Notes: generated by a model from the sequence alone, not told the origin. A DNA stretch of 64,000 nucleotides from Nostoc piscinale CENA21 (GCF_001298445.1 NZ_CP012036.1:5891525-5955524); one strand, 5' to 3'. Shown: positions 17,262 through 27,838, numbered from the stretch's first letter. Numbers and translations: made by a program.

Positions 17262-19187
17262 ATGTCCTATTTATTCCCCAAAGCAATCAAAATTAACCAA
17301 TCTCAAACCACTTCCACCACACCAATACCTAATATTAGAACACCACTAATTTTGATTGCTTGTACATTAGCAATAGGTATTGTTGGTTGGACTAGTTACT
17401 TGGTAGTAAGAAAGTTAATTATTCAACAACTTCAAGAAAAAGCATTATTACAAGTCCGCCAAGGAACTGATGAGATTGATCAGTGGTTAGCAATTTGCTC
17501 TACCACAATTCAAACTATTGCGAATACAGACGCAGCCCGTTCCTTAAATTGGAGATTGATTGAACCATTGTTACAGTCAGAAGTGAAGCGCACTGATGAT
17601 TTTTTTAAAATTTCACTCTCACTACCTGATGGTTATTATTACAACACTGAGGTAGGTAAAAGCAATACCAAAAATAATGATCGAGATTTTATTCAAAAAG
17701 CATTAGCAGGAGAAAGCAATATATCAGATCCCTTCATCAGTCGGACTACAGGTATTCCTTCTGTCGCAATTTCTGCTCCTATCCGTCAAAGTTACGATTT
17801 TAAAAGTCGTCCCATAGCGGTGATGAACGGTAGTTTAAAAGTACACCGAATTGCTCAAGTAGTTAACAAACTGCGTTACGGTAATCTGAGTTACGCCTTT
17901 GCACTTAACTCTCAGGGAGAACCAATTATTCATCCGAAAGTGATGTCAACGCAAGAAAAACCTGCTCCTAGTTTTCTCAACTCAACCGACTCTAGCTTGG
18001 CGGAACTAGCTCGACGGATGGTAAACAAAGAGGAAAGAATTGAGCTGATTTCTATTGATGGAACTTACAAATATGTTGCTTATGTTCATCTCAAACAAGC
18101 AAATTGGTCAATAGCTTTAGTTATACCGCGAGAAAATATCGAATCTCAACTCCAAGCACTGAACTTACTAACTTCAATATTAGGTGGACTGCTGGCGGTA
18201 GGAACAATTATTGCTTGGCGACAAATACAACTATCTCAAAAAGCCAAAATTCAAGTTGTAATGCTGAGTCAACAACAAAAAACATTACAACAACAAGCAC
18301 AAGATTTAGAACAGGCCTTACAAGAATTAAAACAAACTCAAGCTCAGTTGATTCAAGCTGAAAAAATGTCTAGTTTAAGTCAACTAGTTGCCGGAGTAGC
18401 CCACGAAATTAACAACCCAATCAGTTTTATTTATAGTAATATTGAACCTGCTCAAGAATATATTGCAGACTTACTCAGATTTTTAGAACTTTATCAACAT
18501 CACTACCCAGAACCAGTACCAGAAATTCAAGATGAAGCAGAAGTTATTGAATTGGATTTTTTGATAGAAGATTTGCCAAATTTACTTAATTCGATGAAAG
18601 TTGGCGCTGACAGAATTAAACAAATCGTACTGTCTTTGCGGAATTTTTCTCGTTTAGATGAGGCAGAAATGAAACTGGTTGATATCCATGAAGGTATTGA
18701 TAGTACACTCATGTTTTTACAAAGCCAACTCAAAGCGACACCCAACCATCCAGAAATTGTAGTTATCAAAGAATATACTGATTTGCCACTGGTAGAATGC
18801 TATGCAGGAGAACTAAATCAGGTGTTTATTAGTTTGCTGACAAATGCGATTGATGCCATAGAAGAGTCTTTTATTCATTTGTCACCAAATCAAGACAGAC
18901 GGACAGGTAAAATTCACATTAAAACTGAACTTACTGCTAATCAACAAGTCATTATTCGCATTATTGATAATGGGATTGGGATTCCTGAAAATTTACAAAA
19001 ACAACTATTCAATCCCTTTTTTACTACTAAACCCGTTGGCAAAGGTACAGGTTTGGCTTTATCTATTAGTTATCAGATTGTGACTGAAAAACATCAGGGG
19101 AAAATGGAATGTCATTCTACTGTCGGTAAAGGTACAGAATTTGTGATGATAATTCCCATCAGTCAAGAAAGGTTGCTGGCGGCTTGA
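17262..19187 (+). CDS. Cache-domain sensor histidine kinase
   Basis: A membrane sensor kinase of 641 residues. TM1 is at about residues 27-50, then an extracytoplasmic dCache-type domain (DRDFIQKALAGESNISDPFI; ISAPIRQ) to about 285, TM2 near 300-318, and a Gln-rich coiled coil (about 325-370). The phospho-acceptor His is in VAGVAHEINNPISFIYSN. The ATPase domain shows NQVFISLLTNAIDAIEES, DNGIGIPENL and GKGTGLALSIS. No response regulator is next to it, so its partner is unknown. It starts 88 nt after the SWIM gene on the same strand; co-transcription is possible. Confidence 0.85.
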   Translation: MSYLFPKAIKINQSQTTSTTPIPNIRTPLILIACTLAIGIVGWTSYLVVRKLIIQQLQEKALLQVRQGTDEIDQWLAICSTTIQTIANTDAARSLNWRLIEPLLQSEVKRTDDFFKISLSLPDGYYYNTEVGKSNTKNNDRDFIQKALAGESNISDPFISRTTGIPSVAISAPIRQSYDFKSRPIAVMNGSLKVHRIAQVVNKLRYGNLSYAFALNSQGEPIIHPKVMSTQEKPAPSFLNSTDSSLAELARRMVNKEERIELISIDGTYKYVAYVHLKQANWSIALVIPRENIESQLQALNLLTSILGGLLAVGTIIAWRQIQLSQKAKIQVVMLSQQQKTLQQQAQDLEQALQELKQTQAQLIQAEKMSSLSQLVAGVAHEINNPISFIYSNIEPAQEYIADLLRFLELYQHHYPEPVPEIQDEAEVIELDFLIEDLPNLLNSMKVGADRIKQIVLSLRNFSRLDEAEMKLVDIHEGIDSTLMFLQSQLKATPNHPEIVVIKEYTDLPLVECYAGELNQVFISLLTNAIDAIEESFIHLSPNQDRRTGKIHIKTELTANQQVIIRIIDNGIGIPENLQKQLFNPFFTTKPVGKGTGLALSISYQIVTEKHQGKMECHSTVGKGTEFVMIIPISQERLLAA

Positions 19188-19301
19188 AGTAGGTTACAGG
19201 TAATAACGATAGGTTTCGATACCAAAGTTTTTGTCCTACAACATTTATAATTATTTGGTCATCTGTCGTATGACAAATGACCAATGACAAATGACCCTAA
19301 A

Positions 19302-20468
19302 TTAAATTCTTGATCGCACAAACTTTTCTAACCTATCCAAGCCTTTTTCGATTGTGGCTAAATCGGTGGCGTAGGAAAGGCGAATGTTATTATCTGCACC
19401 AAAAGCAATTCCGGGAATGACTGCAACTTGATGTTCTTCAATCAAAGCGTCGCAAAATTCTAGAGATTTGAGTCCGGTTTTGCTGATGTCGGGGAACAGA
19501 TAAAAAGCGCCGTCTGGTTTGGGACAATATAAACCGGGAATGGCGTTGATTCGCTCTAGCATGACTTGTCGCCGCTTGGTGAAAGCTTGCAACATTTCAG
19601 CTACACAGTCTTGAGATTCTTCTAAAGCGGCGATCGCACCATATTGAGCAAAGGTACATACATTAGATGTACTATGCCCTTGAATGGAATTGGTAGCTTT
19701 AATAATCTCGACTGGCCCGGCTAGGTAACCCAAGCGCCAACCTGTCATAGAATAAGCTTTGGCAAACCCATTACTAATAAAGGTGCGCTCAAAAATTTCT
19801 TGTCCAAGGGAACCAATACTGAGATGTTCTGCACCGTCGTAGAGAATTTTTTCGTAAATCTCATCGGAGACTACATAGATATCTGCATCAACTATTACCT
19901 GTGCCAAAGCTTTAATTTCCTCTGGCGTGTAAACCATCCCGGTGGGGTTGGATGGGGAGTTGAGGACAAATAACTTGGTTTTGGGGGTGATGGCTTGGCG
20001 CAGTTGTTCCGGTGTAATTTTATAGCCTGTGGAAGCGTCGGTGTTGACAATCACGGAGACACCACCTGCTAAAGTTACCATTTCGGGATAACTCAGCCAA
20101 TAGGGAGCCGGAATAATTACCTCATCACCCGGATCGATGAGTGCCATGATCAAGTTGTACAAAGAATGTTTACCGCCATTGGTGACGATGACATTTTCTG
20201 CTTTGTAATCTAAACCGTTATCAGATTTCAGCTTTTGGGCGATCGCTTCCCTTAACTTTGGTTCTCCAGGTGCAGGGCCATACTTGGTTTTACCTTCTGC
20301 CAAAGCCTTTGCTGCTGCGGCTTTAATATGTGCTGGGGTGTCAAAATCCGGTTCACCAGCACTAAAACTACAAACATCTATACCTTCTGCCTTCATCGCC
20401 TTAGCTTTAGCTGCGATCGCTAAGGTTAAAGAAGGTTTTACCTGACTTACTCTTGCTGCCAGTTTCAT
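19302..20468 (-). CDS. aspC: Aspartate aminotransferase (class I, PLP-dependent)
   Basis: The 388-residue enzyme belongs to the Ib subgroup of class I aminotransferases. It has FSAGEPDFDTP, TKYGPAPGEPKLREAIA, the substrate-loop PAPYWLSYPEMV, LNSPSNPTGMVY, SDEIYEKILYDG, and the PLP-lysine motif SNGFAKAYSMTGWRLGY; the Arg that binds the alpha-carboxylate is in NNIRLSYATD. It interconverts aspartate and oxaloacetate with glutamate and 2-oxoglutarate. Some Ib members also act on prephenate, so arogenate synthesis is a possible second role. Confidence 0.88.
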   Translation of the reverse strand: MKLAARVSQVKPSLTLAIAAKAKAMKAEGIDVCSFSAGEPDFDTPAHIKAAAAKALAEGKTKYGPAPGEPKLREAIAQKLKSDNGLDYKAENVIVTNGGKHSLYNLIMALIDPGDEVIIPAPYWLSYPEMVTLAGGVSVIVNTDASTGYKITPEQLRQAITPKTKLFVLNSPSNPTGMVYTPEEIKALAQVIVDADIYVVSDEIYEKILYDGAEHLSIGSLGQEIFERTFISNGFAKAYSMTGWRLGYLAGPVEIIKATNSIQGHSTSNVCTFAQYGAIAALEESQDCVAEMLQAFTKRRQVMLERINAIPGLYCPKPDGAFYLFPDISKTGLKSLEFCDALIEEHQVAVIPGIAFGADNNIRLSYATDLATIEKGLDRLEKFVRSRI

Positions 20469-20612
20469 TCTTACTTATTCTTTGGCAAATCTCTCACTTA
20501 TCTTAGGATATCCCAGAAACCCTACCAAGATTTGTCTTTTGGCGAATTCCTTTTCATATTTATATTTTTCGTTCTAATCTACACCAGGATGTTCAACACT
20601 GTCTTAGGGTAA

Positions 20613-20700
20613 ATAGCAATCCTAAATGATTTACAAATATCTCTCTCCCTTGTCCTCCTTGCCTCGTCTCCCTTGTCTCTATTTATTTGCATATCTAAAT
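20613..20700 (+). mobile_element. MITE-like repeat, family A (right end degraded)
   Basis: It begins with the terminal motif ATAGCAATCCTA and continues AAATGATTTACAAATAT and CTCTCTCCCTTGTC, parallel to the complete copies at 32508-32601 and (inverted) 48547-48640. The matching right terminus (TAGGATTGCTAT) is missing here; the copy fades after CATATC near 20697. Confidence 0.55.
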
Positions 20701-20767
20701 AGATTAAATTCTTGTAAGGTAGACATCTTGCCTGCCCATGTGATGCAAATTAAATGTCCATCAGCAT

Positions 20768-23687
20768 TTATTTTGTCTCCATCCAATTTTCACCGGCGCG
20801 AACTTCTACCAGTAATGGCACAGTTAAAGTTACTGCACCTTCCATGACTGATTTAATTTGTGGTTGCAATTCTTTCCATTCGTGAGGCGGAACCTCAAAC
20901 ACTAATTCGTCATGAACCTGCAATAATAAACGTGCTTGATATTGTTTTAAAATTTCATGCAATCTCACCATTGCAATTTTGATAATATCAGCACTTGAGC
21001 CTTGAATGGGTGCGTTGGCAGCAGAACGAAGTAAGCCAGCATCAAAAGCACCTAAATTTTTTAATTTACTCAAGTCAATATCTGCGGGATTGGTATTTTT
21101 TAACTTGCGTAAACTATTGGTTTGGAAATCAAAATAACGCCGACGACCGAGGATAGTTTCAACATAACCTTGTGCGATCGCTTGTTTTTTAACTCCCTCT
21201 AAATATGCAAATACTTTAGCATATCGTTCGTTAAATCGCTTAATAAATTCATTAGCAACATTTTTATCTATTCCCGTGGAACGTGAGAATTTCAGTGAAC
21301 CCATACCATAAATTACGCCAAAGTTAATTGTCTTGGCTATTCTTCTTTCATCTGCGGAAACATCTTCTTTTTCAAATACTAATCGTGCTGTGACTGTGTG
21401 AATATCTTCGTTTTGCTGATAGGCTTGTACTAACAATGGTTCTTGACTCAAATGTGCTAATATTCGCAACTCAATTTGTGAGTAGTCAGCAGCTACCATT
21501 AAGTAATTTTTTTCTGGTAAAAATGCTTTGCGAATTTGCCGACTAAAAGCTGTTCTGATAGGTATATTTTGCAAATTTGGGTTAGAAGAAGATAACCTGC
21601 CAGTTGATGTTGCAGTTTGGTTAAAATCTGTATGTATACGTTGAGTATCTTGACGTACCAATGCTGGCAATGCGTCTACATAAGTAGATTTTAATTTAGA
21701 CAATGTACGATACTCAATTATCGCTTCTACAAACCCAGTGTTATCAACTTCTAATAGTTTTTCTAAAGTTGCAGCATCGGTAGAATAACCAGTTTGAATT
21801 TTGCGAGAATATTTCGTACTTAACCCTAATTTTTCAAACAAGATTTGGCTTAATTTTTTCGGAGAACCTAAGTTAAATTTTTCGCCAGCAATTTCCGTTG
21901 CCTTCTCTTCTATTCTTTTTAAATCTACTTCTAATTGTTGTGAGAGTTCTTGCAAATAAGCAGAATCAATACGTACACCTGTGTATTCCATCTCTGCGAG
22001 AACGGCCTCTAATGGCTGTTCTATTTCTAGTAATAATTTTGATAAATCTGGAAACTTATCTAGTTCTACACGCAATTTTGGTACTAGTTGCCATGTTGCA
22101 TGAACTTGCAAACAACAATAATTGGCGACAGATGCAATATCGATATCAGCAATAGTTTTTCCCTTGGGAACCAAATCAAGATAATTTTGGATAGTCAAAC
22201 CCAAGTAACGCAAAGCTAAATCACTTAAATTATGGCTCGTATCGGGATTTAAAACGTAACTAGCCAGCATCGGGTCAAAGACAATTCCTGCTAAATTAAT
22301 TCCTTGACAGCGAAATACTAAGCGGTCAAATTTACCATTTTGAAAGGTCTTAGGATAATTAGCACTTTCTAAAATTGGACGTAGTGCTGTAAGTGCTATT
22401 TCCGGAATTAAATTTTCCCCATTTTTGTGTGCTAGGGGAATATATGCTGATTCATCTGGTTGCATTCCCCAACAACAACCAATTCCGACTAAATCTGCAT
22501 CTCGTGGTTCTAAATCACTGGTTTCTGTATCCCAAGCCACTGGGTTTGCAGGGTCGGTAAATTGTTGCAATATATTTACTAATTCAATTAGTTTAGCTTC
22601 AGTACTAATTATCCGTGGCTGAATTTCTGAAACTGGTTGCTGTTGGTATGCTGCTGTTTCAGCAGCAGTAAAAAATGATAAATCAGCATCGTCATCATCG
22701 GTGCTTATTGCTTCCACATTGGCGGGAATTTCTGGGACTTCACCACCAAATTTCTGCTGAATTTCGTTGACTTTTTTTTAAAAAGGTATTGAACTCTAGT
22801 TTTTCTAAAATCGGAGTGAGAATAGTTGTGTCGAATCCTATGAGTTTGCAGTTATCTAAATTAACTTCGAGAGGTACTTCGGTGACTATTTGTGCTAAAT
22901 ATTGCGACTTTTTAGCATCCTCTTGACCTTCGGTGAGTTTTTTTTGGGTTGCACCTTTAATTTCCGCTATTGCTGCATAAATATTCTCCAAAGAACCATA
23001 AGTATTTAATAGCTGAACTGCCGTTTTTTCGCCTATGCCTTTCACACCAGGAATATTATCTGACTTATCACCACACAAAGCTTTAAAATCGACGATTTGT
23101 GTAGGTAATACGCCTAATTTTTCTTTAACTTGTTCTGTACTAAATTCTGTAATACTATTTGTGGCGCGTTTTAGTGCATCGGGACTAAAGTTTAAAACGG
23201 TAATTTCTTTGTCTGGGTCAATGAGTTGAAATAAATCGCGATCGCCTGTTAAAATTTTCACCTTATAACCAGCCGCCGTGGCTTTTTGCGCTAAAGTTCC
23301 CAACACATCATCAGCTTCGTAACCAGGCGCAGTAAAAATCTTTAGGTTCAAGCCTTCGAGTAATTCGTGCAGATTTTTTAAATCAGGAACAAAGTCTTCT
23401 GGTGTCCCCGGACGGTCGGCTTTGTATGTATCATCAGCTTCGTGGCGGAAAGTCGGTAAACCCAAATCAAATGCGACAGCCATTGCTTGTGGCTGCTGCG
23501 TTGTCATTACTTCCAGCAACGATTTGAGAAAGCCAAAGCATACACTCGTCGGTATCCCTGTTTTAGTTCGCAGTCCGCCGTCTCGTCCTTTGGCGAAAGC
23601 AAAATAAGAACGAAATGCTAAAGAATGTCCATCAACTAAGATGAAGGTGGGGCGTGTTGTAGTTAAAGCAGCAGAATTTTCAGACAT
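20768..23687 (-). CDS. polA: DNA polymerase I, +1 frameshift
   Basis: PolA removes RNA primers and fills gaps. Frame one (23687-22740) encodes the 5'-3' exonuclease (ILVDGHSLAFRSYFAF; GYEADDVLGTLA; LTGDRDLFQL; GVKGIGEKTA). Frame two (to 20768) encodes the 3'-5' exonuclease fold (VAWDTETSDLEPRD) and the polymerase (DYSQIELRILAHL motif A, RRIAKTINFGVIYGMGS O-helix, LQVHDELVFEV motif C). They meet at an A8 run (minus strand, 22772-22779); removing one A restores TFLKKVNEIQQKFGGEVPEI and gives 972 residues, the family norm. The Exo III Asp is not seen (YCCLQ instead of YxxxD), so proofreading is doubtful. Confidence 0.9.
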
Positions 23688-24194
23688 ATTTATATTGTAG
23701 CGAATAATGTGGAATTAAAGAGTTTATCAGTCAGAATTAGAGGATAAAATTAACCGTAGATGAACGCAAATGTTTTTGATTATTGTCTGACGTTTTCTGT
23801 GTTATTCCACCACAATGATTTGTTTGTCATTTCAATATTTATCCTCAGCCGAATTTAATTGTATTCTGAATAATAACTCCTAACTTGTAAAGTGATTTTT
23901 GCAGTCTTCTTCTAGATATAAATATTAGTTATTCCCTTAGTCAGAAGAGTTTTTTAATTCTCCTCTCTAAAGTAAACCCAGATAGAGAGATTTTTGACAA
24001 TAGCAATCATATCTTATTAATGAATTGAGTGATAGCGGTTTGATCTGCTGATGAAAAAATCATTGGCGTACCCTTCGGGAAGCCGCTACCGCGTCTATAT
24101 CGACAGTTAATTATTTTTATCTCATCACTGACCACAAATTTTTTATCAACATCCCAAATCTTAATTGCAATTATTTTAAGTTAGGAAAACAATT
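23688..24194. other. Intergenic region between divergent polA and transketolase
   Basis: This is AT-rich with no gene. It contains one copy of the TACCCTTCGGGAAGCCGCTA palindromic repeat (see separate entry). The transketolase ribosome-binding site is TTAGGAAAAC just before 24195. Confidence 0.4.
24067..24098. repeat. Palindromic repeat CGTACCCTTCGGGAAGCCGC
   Basis: The core CCCTTCGGG is a perfect hairpin, followed by AAGCCGCTACCGCGTCTA. The same unit appears twice in tandem at 59781-59842, so it is a dispersed family in this genome. Confidence 0.65.
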
Positions 24195-26087
24195 ATGACT
24201 ACACAAGAAGAATTGCATCAATGGTATGAATTAGCCCAACAGTTACGTATTGATAGTATTCGCGCCACAACAATTGCTGGTTCTGGTCATCCGACATCAT
24301 CTATGTCGGCGGCGGATTTGATGGCGGTTTTACTGACCAAATATTTTCATTACGATTTTGAGCATCCCGAAAATCCCAATAATGATCGCCTGATTTTTTC
24401 TAAAGGTCACGCTGCACCATTGCTTTATTCTATGTACAAAGCGGCCGGTGTGATTAACGATGAAGAATTGCGATCGCTGCGAAAATTGGGTAGTCGTTTA
24501 GAAGGTCATCCCACACCTATTTTACCTTGGGTAGATGTGGCAACTGGTTCTCTAGGACAAGGCTTACCCATTGCTGTGGGGTTAGCTTTAGCCGGGAAAT
24601 ATCTCGACCAACTTCCTTATCATGTCTGGGTACTACTGGGAGATAGTGAAACCGCCGAAGGTTCGGTTTGGGAAGCCTTTGACCACGCTGCACACTACAC
24701 CTTAGATAATTTAATTGCGATTATTGATGTCAACCGCTTGGGTCAACGGGGTCAAACGGAATTAGGCTGGAATACACAAGCATACTCTCAGCGTGCCAAA
24801 GCCTTTGGTTGGCAAGCCATCGAAATTGATGGACATGATTTTAGCCAAATCGATCATGCCATGAGTACCGCGATCGCAGTTAATGATCGCCCGACAGTCA
24901 TTATCGCCCGTACCAAGAAAGGTCAAGGCGTAGCTAGTTTAGAAGATTTAGGCGGTTGGCATGGTAAAGCTTTAAAACCAGAACAAGAACAACAAGCAAT
25001 TGCCGAATTAGGCGGTGAACGTCAGATAATTATCCAAGTTCATCAACCAGAAACCCAAGAACCGGTTCCTACGGGTAAAGCCCAACCCCTGCAACTTCCT
25101 AGTTATGAAAAAGGCGCAAAAGTAGCCACACGTCGGGCTTATGGCGATGCTTTAAAAGCGTTAGGCAATGCTCAACCAGATGTAGTTGCCCTTGACGCTG
25201 AGGTCAGTAATTCCACTTATGTCGAAGATTTCGCCGAAGCTTTTCCCGAACGCTACTTTGAAATGTACATTGCCGAACAACAAATGATTGCGGCGGCGGT
25301 GGGTTTGCAAGTCAGAAAATATAAACCCTTTGCCTCTACTTTTGCTGCCTTTTTAACCCGCGCCTACGATTTTATCAGGATGGCGGCTGTGTCTCGCGCC
25401 AACATTAAATTAATGGGTTCTCATGCTGGTGTATCTATCGGTCAAGATGGAGCTTCGCAAATGGGATTAGAAGATTTAGCCGCTTTTCGGGCTGTGTGGA
25501 GTAGCACTGTATTGTATCCCAGCGATGCAAATCAAACCGCCAAACTAGTAGCGCAAATGAGCGATCGCCAAGGTATTGTTTACTTACGCACAACCCGCGA
25601 AGCTACACCCGTCATTTATGGTGCGGAAGAAGAATTTTCCATTGGTGGTAGTAAAGTGATTCGCAGTTCTGACCAAGACCAAGCCACTATCATTGGTGCC
25701 GGCATTACTTTACATGAAGCCCTCAAAGCTTACGAACAACTGAAAAACGACGGAATCACAGTCCGCATCATCGATGCTTATTCAGTTAAACCCATTGATG
25801 TGTCAACCCTACATCAAGCTGCACAAGACACCGAAGGTAACTTAGTTGTAGTTGAAGATCATTGGCTAGAGGGCGGATTAGGTGCGGCGGTACTGGATGC
25901 TTTCGCTGGTGTTGGAGAAATGCCAACCTACGAAGGGCCACAACTACAACTGATCAAATTAGCCGTGAGTGAAATGCCCACATCAGGAACCCCAGAAGAA
26001 TTACTCCACGCCGCCAAAATCGATGCTGATGCCATAATTGCCGCAGTGCGATCGCTAGTTAAACATCCACTGAGTACGAAGTTCTGA
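24195..26087 (+). CDS. Transketolase (short type)
   Basis: This thiamine-diphosphate enzyme moves two-carbon ketol units in the Calvin and pentose phosphate cycles. The 630-residue product has the N-terminal GSGHPTSSMSAADLMAVL, RLIFSKGHAAPLLYSM, the ThDP motif GDSETAEGSVWEA...DVNRLGQRG, the pyrimidine-domain EQQMIAAAVGLQ with the catalytic Glu, and RTTREATPVIY. It is shorter than the usual cyanobacterial TktA (about 670 residues) and looks like the metazoan-type isoform, so it is probably a second transketolase rather than the main Calvin-cycle enzyme. That assignment is inferred from length and motifs. Confidence 0.88.
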   Translation: MTTQEELHQWYELAQQLRIDSIRATTIAGSGHPTSSMSAADLMAVLLTKYFHYDFEHPENPNNDRLIFSKGHAAPLLYSMYKAAGVINDEELRSLRKLGSRLEGHPTPILPWVDVATGSLGQGLPIAVGLALAGKYLDQLPYHVWVLLGDSETAEGSVWEAFDHAAHYTLDNLIAIIDVNRLGQRGQTELGWNTQAYSQRAKAFGWQAIEIDGHDFSQIDHAMSTAIAVNDRPTVIIARTKKGQGVASLEDLGGWHGKALKPEQEQQAIAELGGERQIIIQVHQPETQEPVPTGKAQPLQLPSYEKGAKVATRRAYGDALKALGNAQPDVVALDAEVSNSTYVEDFAEAFPERYFEMYIAEQQMIAAAVGLQVRKYKPFASTFAAFLTRAYDFIRMAAVSRANIKLMGSHAGVSIGQDGASQMGLEDLAAFRAVWSSTVLYPSDANQTAKLVAQMSDRQGIVYLRTTREATPVIYGAEEEFSIGGSKVIRSSDQDQATIIGAGITLHEALKAYEQLKNDGITVRIIDAYSVKPIDVSTLHQAAQDTEGNLVVVEDHWLEGGLGAAVLDAFAGVGEMPTYEGPQLQLIKLAVSEMPTSGTPEELLHAAKIDADAIIAAVRSLVKHPLSTKF

Positions 26088-26245
26088 GTGGGATTAGACA
26101 AGATTGAGGGGGTAGACAAGGTAGAATGATTGCTTCCTTGTCTCCCTTGTCTTTGTTGAATCTATCACTGAATGTTGCGGCCTCAGTAGCTAATGCCCAG
26201 GGACTTCTAAATCAAAAAATCATCAAATAAAATTCAACAACTTTA

Positions 26246-26329
26246 TAGGGCTTACGCAAAAACCCTATCAAATCCTCTTAACTTCGTGTCCTTTGCGGTT
26301 CGTTTTTTCATGATTCTGCGTAAGTCCTG
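26246..26329. mobile_element. MITE with TAGGGCTTACGCA terminal inverted repeats
   Basis: The left end TAGGGCTTACGCA (26246-26258) and right end TGCGTAAGTCCTG (26317-26329) are near-perfect inverted repeats bracketing 84 bp of non-coding sequence. The AGGACTTACGCA terminus is a recurrent one for small non-autonomous elements in cyanobacteria. It lies between the convergent transketolase and Ser/Thr kinase genes. Confidence 0.75.
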
Positions 26330-26344
26330 CTTTATTAAAATTCA

Positions 26345-27490
26345 TCAGGGATTTTGTGAGTTATTATTACCCAAGTATTTAGCTTTTAATTCTTCTAATT
26401 CTTGATCTATTTCGCTGTTACTTGTAGGTGGCGATGTGGTATTTTTCGGCTGTACCTGATTTGGTTGAGATTTCCCGCCCATAAATTGAGTTTTTAATTC
26501 TTCTAATTCTAAATCAATTTGGCTTGGTGTTTTGCTCACAATTTGAGGTGGTAAAGTTGGTGATGACTGTACCTGGGATTTTACAGGTATATGTGGTTTA
26601 TTTGTTGGCGCAGACTGGGTATTTAATTCTTGTAAAACTTCATCTACTGTTTGATAACGTCTAGCGGGAATGCTTTCTAGCATTTTATTGAGAATACGGC
26701 TTAAATGAGGACTCACAGGAGTAGCTAAATATTGTTGCCAAGCCCAAGTATCACTATTAGCATCATAAGAATCAAAAGGCGATCGCCCAGTTAACAAGTT
26801 AATACAAGTAGCTCCCAAGCTATAAATATCACTGCCAAAAATTGCTCTACCTCTAATTTGTTCTGGTGCCACATATTCAGGACTACCAATACTCGTACCA
26901 GTATGATTTAAAGCTGTACCCGTTGCCGATTTTGCCGCACCAAAATCGACTAAAACAAGTTTGCGATCGCTCTCACGTAAAATAATATTTTCTGGTTTAA
27001 TATCACGGTGGATTACTTGTCTAGCATGGCAAAACTGCAACACCAATAATAAATCATGCAATAGTTGATAAATCTGCGTTTCGCTAAAAGTTCCATTTTG
27101 GGACAACTCCTGCGCTAAATTTAACCCATTAATAAATTCTTGTACCAAATACTGCCGATCATCTTGGGTAAAATATGCCAAAAGTTCTGGAATTTGTGGA
27201 TGTTTACCCAATTCATCCAACTGCACAGCTTCTTGGTTAAATAACTCCACCGCTTTTTTGACTGTGTTTGTACCTTGGGCTTGCGGATAAAATTGCTTAA
27301 TCACACAGCGCGGTTTTGAGGGTTTATCTTCATCGACAGCCAAAAAGGTTCTGCCAAAACCACCTTGTCCTATTGGACGAATGGCACGATAGCGTTCTTT
27401 GAGGAGAAGCTTGGAACCACAAGTCGTACAGAACTTAACATCAGTCGGATTTTCTGGTTTCGGACACCGAGGATTAAGGCAGTAGCTCAT
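26345..27490 (-). CDS. Serine/threonine protein kinase with N-terminal zinc ribbon
   Basis: The 381-residue protein opens with a four-Cys zinc ribbon (CLNPRC at residues 4-9, CTTC at 21-24), then a Hanks-type kinase: Gly loop IGQGGFGRTFLAVD, VAIK-type lysine in CVIKQFY, catalytic loop HRDIKPENI, DFGAAKS, and SPEYVAPEQIRG. A Pro/Ser-rich linker follows, without PASTA, WD40 or TPR domains. The C-terminus carries two copies of a short motif (QIDLELEELKTQFMGG and EIDQELEELKAKYLGN). This layout is common among cyanobacterial kinases; the substrate is unknown. Confidence 0.88.
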   Translation of the reverse strand: MSYCLNPRCPKPENPTDVKFCTTCGSKLLLKERYRAIRPIGQGGFGRTFLAVDEDKPSKPRCVIKQFYPQAQGTNTVKKAVELFNQEAVQLDELGKHPQIPELLAYFTQDDRQYLVQEFINGLNLAQELSQNGTFSETQIYQLLHDLLLVLQFCHARQVIHRDIKPENIILRESDRKLVLVDFGAAKSATGTALNHTGTSIGSPEYVAPEQIRGRAIFGSDIYSLGATCINLLTGRSPFDSYDANSDTWAWQQYLATPVSPHLSRILNKMLESIPARRYQTVDEVLQELNTQSAPTNKPHIPVKSQVQSSPTLPPQIVSKTPSQIDLELEELKTQFMGGKSQPNQVQPKNTTSPPTSNSEIDQELEELKAKYLGNNNSQNP

Positions 27491-27604
27491 GCGTTGCGAA
27501 CTAAGGGAGACTTGTTTTTATTGTCCCTTTTACTTGACAGAAGAGTGTTGATATTTGCTAAATGTAAATTCAAATAACTGCTGATTTTACCCTTGGGGAG
27601 AATT

Positions 27605-27838
27605 TTACGCGACTTTCTCCTGTTGATTCAACACCTGCAACCAATTAATCAGCCTTTGACGTTGCGCCTCACACACCTGGATACTTGCTGAACGTAGTGT
27701 CTGACGAGGAAAGATTTCTCGTAAGTCAGCCACCATTTCTAGAGTTTCACAAACCTCTAAACATTCGGCGATGTAATCAATTGATTCCATTTTTAGCCAT
27801 TCGGGAGTCGCTTCCAAGCCGCAAATGTGATAATTCAT
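27605..27838 (-). CDS. Small hypothetical protein
   Basis: The 77-residue soluble, acidic product begins MNYHICGLEATPEWLKMES and contains ECLEVCETLEMVADLREIFP. It appears to be helical, with three Cys in the N-terminal half. I do not recognise a family. It is followed on the same strand, after about 115 nt, by the zinc-ribbon kinase; an operon is possible but not shown. The start ATG at 27838 is the only reasonable one. Confidence 0.5.
   Translation of the reverse strand: MNYHICGLEATPEWLKMESIDYIAECLEVCETLEMVADLREIFPRQTLRSASIQVCEAQRQRLINWLQVLNQQEKVA

Noticed and set aside
20768..22717. Independent Klenow-type polymerase gene
   Set aside because: The 5'-3' exonuclease part is directly upstream and joins after removing one A; a single polA is simpler.
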